Shown here one piece after another: positions 12,208 to 18,546 of a stretch of DNA of 64,000 nucleotides (positions are counted from its first letter, which is position 1; the number at the start of each line of letters is the position of its first letter). Under the pieces are notes generated by a model. The model was given only the letters and a program-made list of their open reading frames with translations, did no database searches and was not told the DNA's origin. The position numbers and the translations under genes are program-made. This DNA is from Arthrobacter zhangbolii (GTDB taxonomy: Bacteria; Actinomycetota; Actinomycetes; Actinomycetales; Micrococcaceae): contig NZ_CP094984.1 in NCBI RefSeq assembly GCF_022869865.1, positions 1 to 64,000 of the forward strand, given 5' to 3'.

Positions 12208-12280
12208 GGGGGCATGGCGCAATTGGTAGCGCACCTGCTTTGCAAGCAGGGGGTTCGGGGTTCGAGTCCCCGTGCCTCCA
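12208..12280 (+). tRNA. tRNA-Ala (TGC anticodon)
   Basis: 73-nt cloverleaf. The acceptor GGGGGCA pairs with TGCCTCC (one G-T pair), the anticodon stem CCTGC/GCAGG encloses TTTGCAA giving TGC, and the T arm contains GGTTCGAGTCC. The CCA end is not encoded. A -10-like TATACT at 12185-12190 precedes it. Confidence 0.97.
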
Positions 12281-12286
12281 CCGAAA

Positions 12287-12322
12287 CAGAAGGTCCCTGC
12301 TCTCCGGAGCGGGGACCTTCTG
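12287..12322 (+). terminator. Terminator of tRNA-Ala
   Basis: 16-bp stem (one T-G pair) with a 4-nt TCCG loop directly after the tRNA. The arms are CAGAAGGTCCCTGCTC and GAGCGGGGACCTTCTG. There is no T-run. Confidence 0.75.
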
Positions 12323-12385
12323 CGTTAACCGGCAGACCCGGAATCCCGGCCCCGGCAACGCGCTGCACTGCACTACTGTTGGCCT

Positions 12386-13306
12386 GTGAATATTTTCCTC
12401 GCCCTGGTGGGCGTGCTGGGTGTCTCAGCATCCGGGCCCATCATGGCGGCTACCGCCGCACCGGCCCTGGCCATCGCTTTCTGGCGCAACGCCATCGGCG
12501 CCGTATTGATGGGTGCCCCTGCGGCAGTTGTCCACCGGCGGGCCTTCCGGGCGCTTACCGGGCGGGACTACAAATGGACGGCCGTGGCAGCCATTGCCCT
12601 GGCCCTGCACTTCGCCTGCTTTATCACTGCCCTGCAGATGACCTCTGTGGCTGCGGCAACGGCACTGGTGTGCCTGCAGGCAGGGTGGATCGCCCTGTTC
12701 AACGTGCTGCGCGGCATCCGGGTGGCGCCCGTGGTGCTGCTGGGGCTGGCAGCGGCCTTCGCCGGCGTCGTCGTCATTTCCGGATTCGACCTGGGACTAT
12801 CCCGTGAAGCGCTGATCGGTGACCTGCTCGCCGTTGCCGGCGGCGCCCTGGCCGGTGTCTACACGATCGCCGGGGGCAAAGCCCGCGAAACGATGGCTAC
12901 GGGGACGTACACCACGCTTTGCTACGGAGCCTGCGCCGTACTCCTGCTGGGCCTCTGTGCGGCCTTCAGGCAGCCGATAATCGGTTTTCCGCCGGCAGCA
13001 TGGCTGGGGATCCTGGCCGTCACGCTGGTAGCCCAGATTCTGGGGCACACCGTGTTCAACCACCTGCTGGCGGTGATCAGCCCGCTGGTGGTGTCAATGA
13101 TCATCCTGCTGGAAATCCCGGGGGCTGCCATCCTGGCGGCAGTGTTCCTCCACGAGCAGCTGCCGGCAGGCACCTATGCGGGGCTGGCCCTGATTCTGGC
13201 CGGTCTTGCCGTGGTGGTGGCCGGACAGGGTCGCAACCGCAGGCGCGCCGCCGCTGCTGCCCCCGCGGTTCCCCCGGCGCCGCCGGCCCTGGGCGGAGAG
13301 CTCTAG
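12386..13306 (+). CDS. EamA/DMT-family transporter
   Basis: 306-aa integral membrane protein of the drug/metabolite transporter superfamily. Two EamA repeats of about five spans each are visible, with the typical AFWRNAIGA in helix 2 and ALVCLQAGWIALFNVLRG and LLEIPGAAILAAVFLHEQL near the ends of each half. The C-terminal tail is Arg then Pro/Ala-rich. The substrate cannot be deduced. The GTG at 12386 has no clear ribosome site, so the mRNA may be leaderless. It points toward the convergent repeat protein at 13.4-14.4 kb. Confidence 0.85.
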   Translation: MNIFLALVGVLGVSASGPIMAATAAPALAIAFWRNAIGAVLMGAPAAVVHRRAFRALTGRDYKWTAVAAIALALHFACFITALQMTSVAAATALVCLQAGWIALFNVLRGIRVAPVVLLGLAAAFAGVVVISGFDLGLSREALIGDLLAVAGGALAGVYTIAGGKARETMATGTYTTLCYGACAVLLLGLCAAFRQPIIGFPPAAWLGILAVTLVAQILGHTVFNHLLAVISPLVVSMIILLEIPGAAILAAVFLHEQLPAGTYAGLALILAGLAVVVAGQGRNRRRAAAAAPAVPPAPPALGGEL

Positions 13307-13314
13307 GGCGGGGG

Positions 13315-13370
13315 CTGCAGACGCAGAAGGAGGGCCCCGCAGGCGGGACCCTCCTTCTCTGTGTCTGCAG
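13315..13370. terminator. Bidirectional terminator between EamA gene and repeat protein
   Basis: Long hairpin with outer arms CTGCAGAC/GTCTGCAG and inner arms AGAAGGAGGG/CCCTCCTTCT, interrupted by a small bulge, located between two convergent genes. Its last 15 nt are duplicated immediately downstream. Confidence 0.7.
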
Positions 13371-13390
13371 TTACCGTGTCTGCAGTTACC
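13361..13390. repeat. 15-bp perfect tandem duplication
   Basis: GTGTCTGCAGTTACC occurs twice head to tail (13361-13375 and 13376-13390). The first copy contains the 3' arm of the preceding hairpin, so the second copy provides an alternative pairing arm. Confidence 0.9.
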
Positions 13391-13411
13391 GGCGAACCGG
13401 CAAGCTGCGGA

Positions 13412-14386
13412 CTACTTCTTGCCGGTGTTGTTCTCCGAGTGCGCACCGGAAGGCTTTACAGCTTCCTTGGCTTCGCTGGCAGCTTCCTTGGTGTGCTTGC
13501 CGGCTTCGGAGACCTTGTCGCCGGAGCGGGAAGCAGCGCGCTCGGCTGCTTCCTTGATGCTCGCAACGGTTTCCTTGGTCTCGGAACCTGCGGTCTTGAG
13601 GTTCTCTGAAGCCTTGTCGGCTGCCTTGTCAGCGGGCGCGGAGGCGGGCTTCGGCTTGGGTACCTCAACGGGGGCCGGAGCAACCGGCTCGGCGGGCTTG
13701 GGCGCGGTAGCCGCCGGGCTGGAGGCGGGGGAAGTGCGGGCCGGCTGGGGAGCCGGAGTCTTCCACGGGTCCTCGACCGGACGGGAGGCACGCCAGGCGG
13801 CAACGCCGGCTGTGAGGGCTGCGGCGATGATGCCGAAGATCAGCCAGCCCTTTCCACCCTTCTGGTTCTTCCGTGCCTTCTTGGCAGCCTCGGCGGCGGC
13901 CTTCTGTGCGCGCTTCACGGCCTTCTTGTTACCGGTCACCTTGGCGACGGCGGTCTGTACCGGCACGTTTGCGGCCGTGAGGCTGCGCGAGACGTTGTCG
14001 GCAGTTTCACCGATGCGGGTGGACAGGGTCGGAAGGAAATCATCCACCACACGGTCCTTGGCGGTGTTCAGCGCCGGAGTTGCCCGGTCCAGAGTGCTCT
14101 GGATCCGAGGGGTGGCTTCGTCCACGGCATGGCTGATGCGCGGGCCTACCTTCTCCAGTCCGCCCTGAATACGGGGTGTGACGGTGGCAACGCCGTGGGC
14201 AATCTCGTCAGCGGCGCGCTTGATGCCGTCCTGGATTTTGGGAGAAGCAGTCTCTATCCCCTTCTCGATGCGCGGAACGGCCCAGCCTTTGGCTGCCTCG
14301 ACCTTGGGCGTTGCCCAGTCCCGTGCGGTGCCAAGGCCTGCGGCGACGTTGGCTTCCAGATCATGCGTGATGCGGTCCTTCTTCAA
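13412..14386 (-). CDS. Single-span membrane protein with 11-residue amphipathic repeats
   Basis: 324-aa protein of unknown function. Residues 26-113 divide cleanly into eight consecutive 11-residue units, for example TPKVEAAKGWA, VPRIEKGIETA, TPRIQGGLEKV, GPRISHAVDEA and TPRIQSTLDRA, a pattern typical of amphipathic helices that lie on membranes. A basic Lys/Ala-rich stretch (about 150-180) leads into one membrane span GWLIFGIIAAALTAGVAAW, then a Pro/Ala-rich linker, and finally a charged Ala/Lys/Glu-rich tail with LEA-like spacing (KETVASIKEAAERAASRSGDKV). Many actinobacteria carry a related gene beside ppiA. Start ATG at 14386 lies divergent to ppiA. The cytosolic repeat region on the membrane inner face is inferred from the positive charges before the span. 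Confidence 0.75.
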   Translation of the reverse strand: MKKDRITHDLEANVAAGLGTARDWATPKVEAAKGWAVPRIEKGIETASPKIQDGIKRAADEIAHGVATVTPRIQGGLEKVGPRISHAVDEATPRIQSTLDRATPALNTAKDRVVDDFLPTLSTRIGETADNVSRSLTAANVPVQTAVAKVTGNKKAVKRAQKAAAEAAKKARKNQKGGKGWLIFGIIAAALTAGVAAWRASRPVEDPWKTPAPQPARTSPASSPAATAPKPAEPVAPAPVEVPKPKPASAPADKAADKASENLKTAGSETKETVASIKEAAERAASRSGDKVSEAGKHTKEAASEAKEAVKPSGAHSENNTGKK

Positions 14387-14537
14387 AACTACCTCCCGGG
14401 ATAGTGTCGTTTCAGCCTTAGCCTACGTGTTCCCGCGACTCTCTGCTATTGACAGCCCCAGCGAGGCCCGGTTTTCACTGTGCGCTGAACAATGCCGTTT
14501 CCGCCCATGTAAACAGGCGTCGTGGAAGAATGTCCTT

Positions 14538-15080
14538 ATGACTGCTATTCCTACAGCAAAAGCAACCATCCACACGTCCATGGGTGACATCCGTGTCAAC
14601 CTGTTCGGCAACCACGCGCCCAAGACGGTCAAGAACTTCGTCGGCCTGGCCACCGGTGAAATCGAGTGGACCGATCCGGCGACGGGCGAGAAGACCAGCC
14701 GTCCGCTCTACGACGGAACGATCTTCCACCGGATCATCAAGGACTTTATGATCCAGGGCGGCGATCCCCTCGGCCGCGGCACCGGCGGTCCCGGTTACCA
14801 GTTCGACGACGAAATCAATCCTGATCTGGACTTCTCCGCGCCGTACAAGCTGGCCATGGCCAACGCCGGAGTACAGATGGGCCGGGGCACCAACGGTTCC
14901 CAGTTCTTCATCACCTCCGTGCCCACCACCTGGCTGCAGGGCAAGCACACCATCTTCGGTGAAGTGGCCGACGACGAGTCCCGCGCCCTGGTGGACCAGC
15001 TCAACGCAGTAGCCACCGACGGCCGCGACAAGCCGACCGAAGACGTGGTCATCAACAGCATCACCGTCGAGCAGCTCTAG
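14538..15080 (+). CDS. ppiA: Peptidyl-prolyl cis-trans isomerase, cyclophilin type
   Basis: 180-aa cytosolic cyclophilin that catalyses proline isomerisation during folding. Catalytic motifs are complete: FHRIIKDFMIQGGDPLGRGTGG with the active-site Arg, QFFITSVPT and WLQGKHTIFGEV. I use ATG 14538 (MTAIPTAKATIHTSMGDI) because it matches the usual N-terminus; the frame stays open 360 nt further upstream into the divergent promoter but that part looks non-coding. No signal peptide is seen. A TTGACA at 14449-14454 may be its -35. The gene is the counterpart of mycobacterial Rv0009. Confidence 0.95.
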   Translation: MTAIPTAKATIHTSMGDIRVNLFGNHAPKTVKNFVGLATGEIEWTDPATGEKTSRPLYDGTIFHRIIKDFMIQGGDPLGRGTGGPGYQFDDEINPDLDFSAPYKLAMANAGVQMGRGTNGSQFFITSVPTTWLQGKHTIFGEVADDESRALVDQLNAVATDGRDKPTEDVVINSITVEQL

Positions 15081-15093
15081 CCTGTCCGGCGCT

Positions 15094-15120
15094 GCCCCGG
15101 CCGGATTCTCCGGCCGGGGC
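15094..15120 (+). terminator. Terminator after ppiA
   Basis: Perfect 11-bp stem GCCCCGGCCGG/CCGGCCGGGGC with loop ATTCT, followed by ATTTCC, 13 nt past the stop codon. Confidence 0.75.
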
Positions 15121-15147
15121 ATTTCCTCTATCCGGGAGTTCTGAGCA

Positions 15148-16008
15148 ATGTCATATGGTGTGCCGGCCGAGGTGCCGGCGTCGAAGGTACCTGTATGCCC
15201 CCGCCATCCGGATCGGGTCAGCTATATCCGCTGCCAGCGCTGCGGGCGTCCGGCCTGCCCGGAATGCCAGCACAATGCCGCAGTAGGCGTCCAGTGTGTG
15301 GACTGCTTCAATGCGCAGAAAAAAGACCAGCCGGTCTACCGCACCCCGTATGGAGGACAGGTAGCCCGGAACGGAAAACCCGTTGTCACCATCACCATCA
15401 TGGCGGTCTGTGCAGCCGTATTCCTGCTGCAGCAGGTGGTGCCGTCCTTTACCTCCGCCTTCCAGTACGTTCCCTGGGCGACTGATGCCGAGCCGTGGCG
15501 GATGCTTACATCCGCGTTCCTGCACTCCCAGACCGGGATAGTCCACATCGCGTTCAACCTGTATGCGCTCTGGTTCCTGGGCCGCAGCCTGGAACCGCTC
15601 TTCGGCCGGACCAGGTTCGCGCTGCTGTACCTGATCTCGGCCTTCGGCGGTTCCGTGGGCGTGATGTACCTGGCCGCGGCAAACGTGGCCGTGGTGGGAG
15701 CTTCCGGGGCTGTCTTCGGGCTCTTCGGCGCGCTCTTTGTGGTAATCCGCCAGCGCCGCGGTGAACTTCGCTCTCTGCTGATCCTGCTGGGACTGAACCT
15801 GGTCATAGGTTTTGTTTTCCCCGGAATTGCCTGGCAGGCCCACGTGGGCGGCCTCCTTACCGGCGCAGCCTGTGCCGCCGTGCTGGCCTACGCACCCAAA
15901 GGCAAACACCGGACCGCGATCCAGTTTGCCGGGCTGGCAGCCCTTGCGCTGGTGCTGGTGGCCGCTGCCGTGCTGTGGGCACCGCCGCTCTGGATTTCAC
16001 CGGTCTGA
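15148..16008 (+). CDS. Rhomboid intramembrane serine protease with N-terminal zinc finger
   Basis: 286-aa protein. The N-terminal 60 residues form a B-box-like zinc site (C17, H20, C29, C32, C37, C40, C50, C53). Six or so membrane helices follow from residue 80. Rhomboid catalytic residues are in place: GASG at 184-187 with nucleophile Ser186, and His232 in QAHVGG; the HIAFNLYALWFLG segment in the second helix is also typical. Rhomboids cleave membrane proteins inside the bilayer; the substrate is unknown. ATG at 15148. No partner gene is evident; the following spacer carries the DnaA-box cluster. Confidence 0.92.
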   Translation: MSYGVPAEVPASKVPVCPRHPDRVSYIRCQRCGRPACPECQHNAAVGVQCVDCFNAQKKDQPVYRTPYGGQVARNGKPVVTITIMAVCAAVFLLQQVVPSFTSAFQYVPWATDAEPWRMLTSAFLHSQTGIVHIAFNLYALWFLGRSLEPLFGRTRFALLYLISAFGGSVGVMYLAAANVAVVGASGAVFGLFGALFVVIRQRRGELRSLLILLGLNLVIGFVFPGIAWQAHVGGLLTGAACAAVLAYAPKGKHRTAIQFAGLAALALVLVAAAVLWAPPLWISPV

Positions 16009-16086
16009 ACCGCCGTACGGTCCCCGCTGTGCCCGCCGGTCAATCCGGCGGGCACAGCTGTTTAAGCCGAGGGAAGCCCGCAAAAG

Positions 16087-16304
16087 TTATCCACAGGGAT
16101 ACCCACAGTGTTAATAACTAACAGTGGTGTAGTTCTGGTTCGGTGGAGACCATCCACAGGGTTATCCATAGCCTGTGAAGACTTACACACATGTAATTCC
16201 ACAGGTGTGGATAACCTCGATCCCTTTATTTGCAAGGAAGTTGGCAAAGTAACCCACAGAGTTTCCCACACCTGTGGATAACTCCGTGCACAAGCTGTGA
16301 ACAA
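16087..16304. promoter_or_regulatory. DnaA-box cluster outside oriC
   Basis: The 384-nt spacer between the rhomboid gene and crgA holds a dense array of DnaA-box-like 9-mers. Perfect boxes: TTATCCACA at 16087-16095 (+) and TGTGGATAA at 16206-16214 and 16273-16281 (both inverted). Near matches: 16099-16107 (ATACCCACA), 16150-16158 (CCATCCACA), 16162-16170 (TTATCCATA), 16183-16191 (TTACACACA), 16195-16203 (AATTCCACA), 16250-16258, 16262-16270 and 16296-16304. Three perfect boxes is one more than found in oriC. A short AT-rich piece lies at about 16220-16240. Comparable clusters titrate or reactivate DnaA in E. coli (datA, DARS) and titrate it in Streptomyces; that role here is inferred. Confidence 0.8.
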
Positions 16305-16338
16305 CGTGGTTTAAGGGGATAGTGCGTGCCTGAGGCAC

Positions 16339-16375
16339 AAAAAAACTCCCCGACGCCCGTTAGGGCACCGGGGAG
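16339..16375 (-). terminator. Terminator of crgA
   Basis: Read on the minus strand, a hairpin with arms CTCCCCG/CGGGGAG plus an inner GGGC/GCCC and loop TAAC is followed by a seven-base U-run (AAAAAAA at 16339-16345 on +). This is the most canonical intrinsic terminator in the window. Confidence 0.85.
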
Positions 16376-16392
16376 CAGGGGTCCGCGAAGGG

Positions 16393-16647
16393 CTATCGCC
16401 AGCGGGTTGTCATAAGGAACCCGACGATGGCGATGCCGAATCCGACCAGAATGTTGCTGGCGCCCAGCGCCGGGATCGGGAACTGTCCCTGGGTGATGTA
16501 GTAGGTGATGATCCACAGCAGGCCGACGATCATCAGGCCGAACATGACGGGTTTGTACCAGACAGGGTTCGGCTTGGGCGCTGACGGTGCAGCAGCGGGG
16601 GCAGCAGCGGCCTTGGCGGACTTCTTGCGGGATTTGGACTCAGGCAC
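16393..16647 (-). CDS. crgA: Cell division protein CrgA
   Basis: 84-aa integral membrane protein that in mycobacteria and Streptomyces binds FtsZ and septal penicillin-binding proteins and helps place or stabilise the divisome. It has a basic, Ala-rich N-terminus, two membrane spans (about 33-51 and 62-81), the NPVWYKPVMFGLMI start of span 1 and the terminal FLMTTRWR, all typical. GTG start at 16647 with AGGAGG just upstream on the minus strand. It is transcribed alone toward the DnaA-box cluster. Confidence 0.95.
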   Translation of the reverse strand: MPESKSRKKSAKAAAAPAAAPSAPKPNPVWYKPVMFGLMIVGLLWIITYYITQGQFPIPALGASNILVGFGIAIVGFLMTTRWR

Positions 16648-16859
16648 GGATCCTCCTGGGGAACCGGCTTACACAAATGCCGGTGGTTTTGTAGTCGCGG
16701 ACTGGGACGGGGCCGGTGCGCAGCGAGGCATTGTTGGTCAACACTGTCTGCGATGCGGCCTGCTCGGATGCTCCCCTTCCTGCCATCCTAGCGAATTCCC
16801 GGCGCAGAGTATCCTTGGTTCGTCGGACGGTGCCAGCTGTCCGAAACTAAGGAGAGTCC

Positions 16860-17663
16860 TTGGCCGAGTCCCCAGCCACCGAACAGGCCCGTCGCGGTGC
16901 CCGCAGCACACCTCCCCGGTACCGCAGGCAGTCCGGGGGCAAAGTGCGCATGGCCGTTCAGGTGGCCGGCGAACTGCTGATTACGGCAGGACTTATCCTT
17001 GTCCTCTTTGTGGCCTGGCAGCTGTGGTGGACGAACATTGAGTCCGGCCGTGCCCAGCAGGACGCCATCCGGGACCTGGTGCAGGATTTCGAGCTGCCAG
17101 CGGACGATCCGGCACCGGCCGGCCAGGACTACGGTGATCCGGTGGTTCTTGCTCCGGTGGATACCGAGGGCGACACTTTTGCCATTGTTTACGTTCCCCG
17201 GTTCGGTTCTGACTATGCCGTGCCGGTCAGCAGCGGGGTGGGCACAGCGGTCCTGGACCGGCTGGGACTGGGACACTACCCCTCCACGGCCATGCCCGGA
17301 GGCATAGGCAACTTTGCGGTGGCCGGCCACCGGCAGACCCACGGTAAATCCCTTGACGCCATCCACACCCTGGTGCCCGGCGACCGGGTTTATGTTCAGA
17401 CCCGGGACGGGTATTACACCTACGTCTACCGCAATACCCAGGTGGTGCTGCCCAACCGGGTGGATGTGATCGCGCCCGTCCCCACGGATCCTGCCGCCGT
17501 ACCCACCGAACGGTTCCTTACCCTGACCAGCTGCAACCCGCGCTTCGGTTCCCAGGAACGCATCATCGCCTATGCGGCGATGGACTCCTGGCTGCCGCTC
17601 TCCGCCGGTCCCCCGGCCGAGATAGCCGACACGGTTGCCGCCAACACCACCGGAGGTCGCTAA
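16860..17663 (+). CDS. Class E sortase
   Basis: 267-aa membrane-anchored cysteine transpeptidase that attaches proteins to the cell wall. It has an N-terminal basic segment, one membrane anchor at about 33-56 and an extracytoplasmic sortase domain with catalytic His157 (AVAGHRQTHG), Cys225 (TLTSCNPRFG) and Arg234 (QERIIAYA). The TLTSC version of the signature and the His context fit class E. TTG start at 16860 with AAGGAGAG 4 nt upstream. No substrate with an LAXTG-like tail is encoded in the window. It is followed within 1 nt by a small membrane peptide and then pabA, probably one operon. Confidence 0.9.
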   Translation: MAESPATEQARRGARSTPPRYRRQSGGKVRMAVQVAGELLITAGLILVLFVAWQLWWTNIESGRAQQDAIRDLVQDFELPADDPAPAGQDYGDPVVLAPVDTEGDTFAIVYVPRFGSDYAVPVSSGVGTAVLDRLGLGHYPSTAMPGGIGNFAVAGHRQTHGKSLDAIHTLVPGDRVYVQTRDGYYTYVYRNTQVVLPNRVDVIAPVPTDPAAVPTERFLTLTSCNPRFGSQERIIAYAAMDSWLPLSAGPPAEIADTVAANTTGGR

Positions 17664-17664
17664 A

Positions 17665-17835
17665 ATGTATGGATGGATCTTCCGGCACCTTCCGGGTCCG
17701 CTGTGGGTCCGGATTCTCCTGTCCGCGGTGCTGATAGCAGCGGCCGTGCTGGCGCTCATGGAATATGTCTTTCCATGGCTCGCGGAGAACAGCTTCTTTC
17801 CCTCCTCTGAGGACTCAACGATTGGCGGTTCCTAG
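17665..17835 (+). CDS. 56-aa single-span membrane peptide
   Basis: Small gene between the sortase and pabA. The likely start is ATG 17665 with GGAGG at 17652-17656, giving 56 aa: a short amphipathic head MYGWIFRHLPGPLWVR, one strong hydrophobic span (ILLSAVLIAAAVLALMEYVFPWL) and an acidic/Ser tail. The sortase stop lies 1 nt upstream and pabA starts 4 nt downstream, so the three are probably translated together. I do not recognise a named family, but similar small proteins occur at this locus in related genera. Function unknown. Confidence 0.7.
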   Translation: MYGWIFRHLPGPLWVRILLSAVLIAAAVLALMEYVFPWLAENSFFPSSEDSTIGGS

Positions 17836-17839
17836 CACT

Positions 17840-18493
17840 ATGAGCACCCGTATCCTGGTGATCGATAATTACGACAGTTTTGTCTATACCCTGGTGGGCT
17901 ACCTTCAGGAGCTGGGCGCCGACACCACTGTTGTCCGCAACGATGACCTCAGCATCGGGGACGCGGTGAAGCTCGCTGCCGAACACGACGGTGTGTTGGT
18001 CTCCCCCGGGCCGGGTACACCTGCGGAGGCCGGCGTCAGCGTGGAGCTGATCCGCTGGTGCGGGGACACGGGAACACCCATGCTGGGGATTTGTCTGGGG
18101 CACCAGGCACTGGCAGAGGCCTACGGCGGGACGGTCACCCATGCCCCGGAACTGATGCACGGGAAAACCTCCCGGGTGGAACACGGCGGCCGGGATGTGT
18201 TTGCCGGACTGCCCAGTCCCCTGACCGCCACCCGGTACCACTCACTGGCTGCCGTGGCGGACAGTATTCCCGCTGATTTGGAAGTAACCGCACGCACCGC
18301 CAGCGGAATCATCATGGGCCTGCGGCACGCGGCGGCCCCCCTGTCCGGCGTGCAGTTCCACCCCGAATCAGTCCTGACCGAAGGCGGGTACCAGATGCTG
18401 GGCAACTGGCTCGAATCCGCCGGCCTCAGCGGGGCAGCGGCCCATGCCGCCACCCTCAGCCCGCTCATTTCAACCACCGCAGCGTCGGCGTAG
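17840..18493 (+). CDS. pabA: Glutamine amidotransferase component (PabA/TrpG type)
   Basis: 217-aa class I glutamine amidotransferase that supplies ammonia to aminodeoxychorismate or anthranilate synthase (folate or tryptophan route). The triad is visible: Cys85 in GICLGHQ, His174 and Glu176 in FHPESVLT. The N-terminus ILVIDNYDSF and the SPGPGTP oxyanion region are typical. ATG 17840 is chosen; an upstream in-frame reading overlaps the preceding gene. No synthase partner is nearby; in actinobacteria this origin-linked copy is usually called pabA/trpG, and I cannot decide which. Confidence 0.93.
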   Translation: MSTRILVIDNYDSFVYTLVGYLQELGADTTVVRNDDLSIGDAVKLAAEHDGVLVSPGPGTPAEAGVSVELIRWCGDTGTPMLGICLGHQALAEAYGGTVTHAPELMHGKTSRVEHGGRDVFAGLPSPLTATRYHSLAAVADSIPADLEVTARTASGIIMGLRHAAAPLSGVQFHPESVLTEGGYQMLGNWLESAGLSGAAAHAATLSPLISTTAASA

Positions 18494-18506
18494 GAGAAAT
18501 CCCTGC

Positions 18507-18533
18507 GGCCGCCGCCGTCGGTTGGCGGCGGCC
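18507..18533. terminator. Terminator between convergent pabA and pknB
   Basis: Perfect 10-bp GC stem GGCCGCCGCC/GGCGGCGGCC with a 7-nt loop, 13 nt after the pabA stop and 14 nt beyond the pknB stop from the other side. No T-run on either side. Confidence 0.65.
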
Positions 18534-18546
18534 CCGCCAGCTTCAA

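Noticed and set aside
16087-16304. A second replication origin
   Set aside because: No initiator gene adjoins it, the AT-rich part is short and one bacterial oriC is expected; a DnaA-titrating or regulatory site is the simpler reading.
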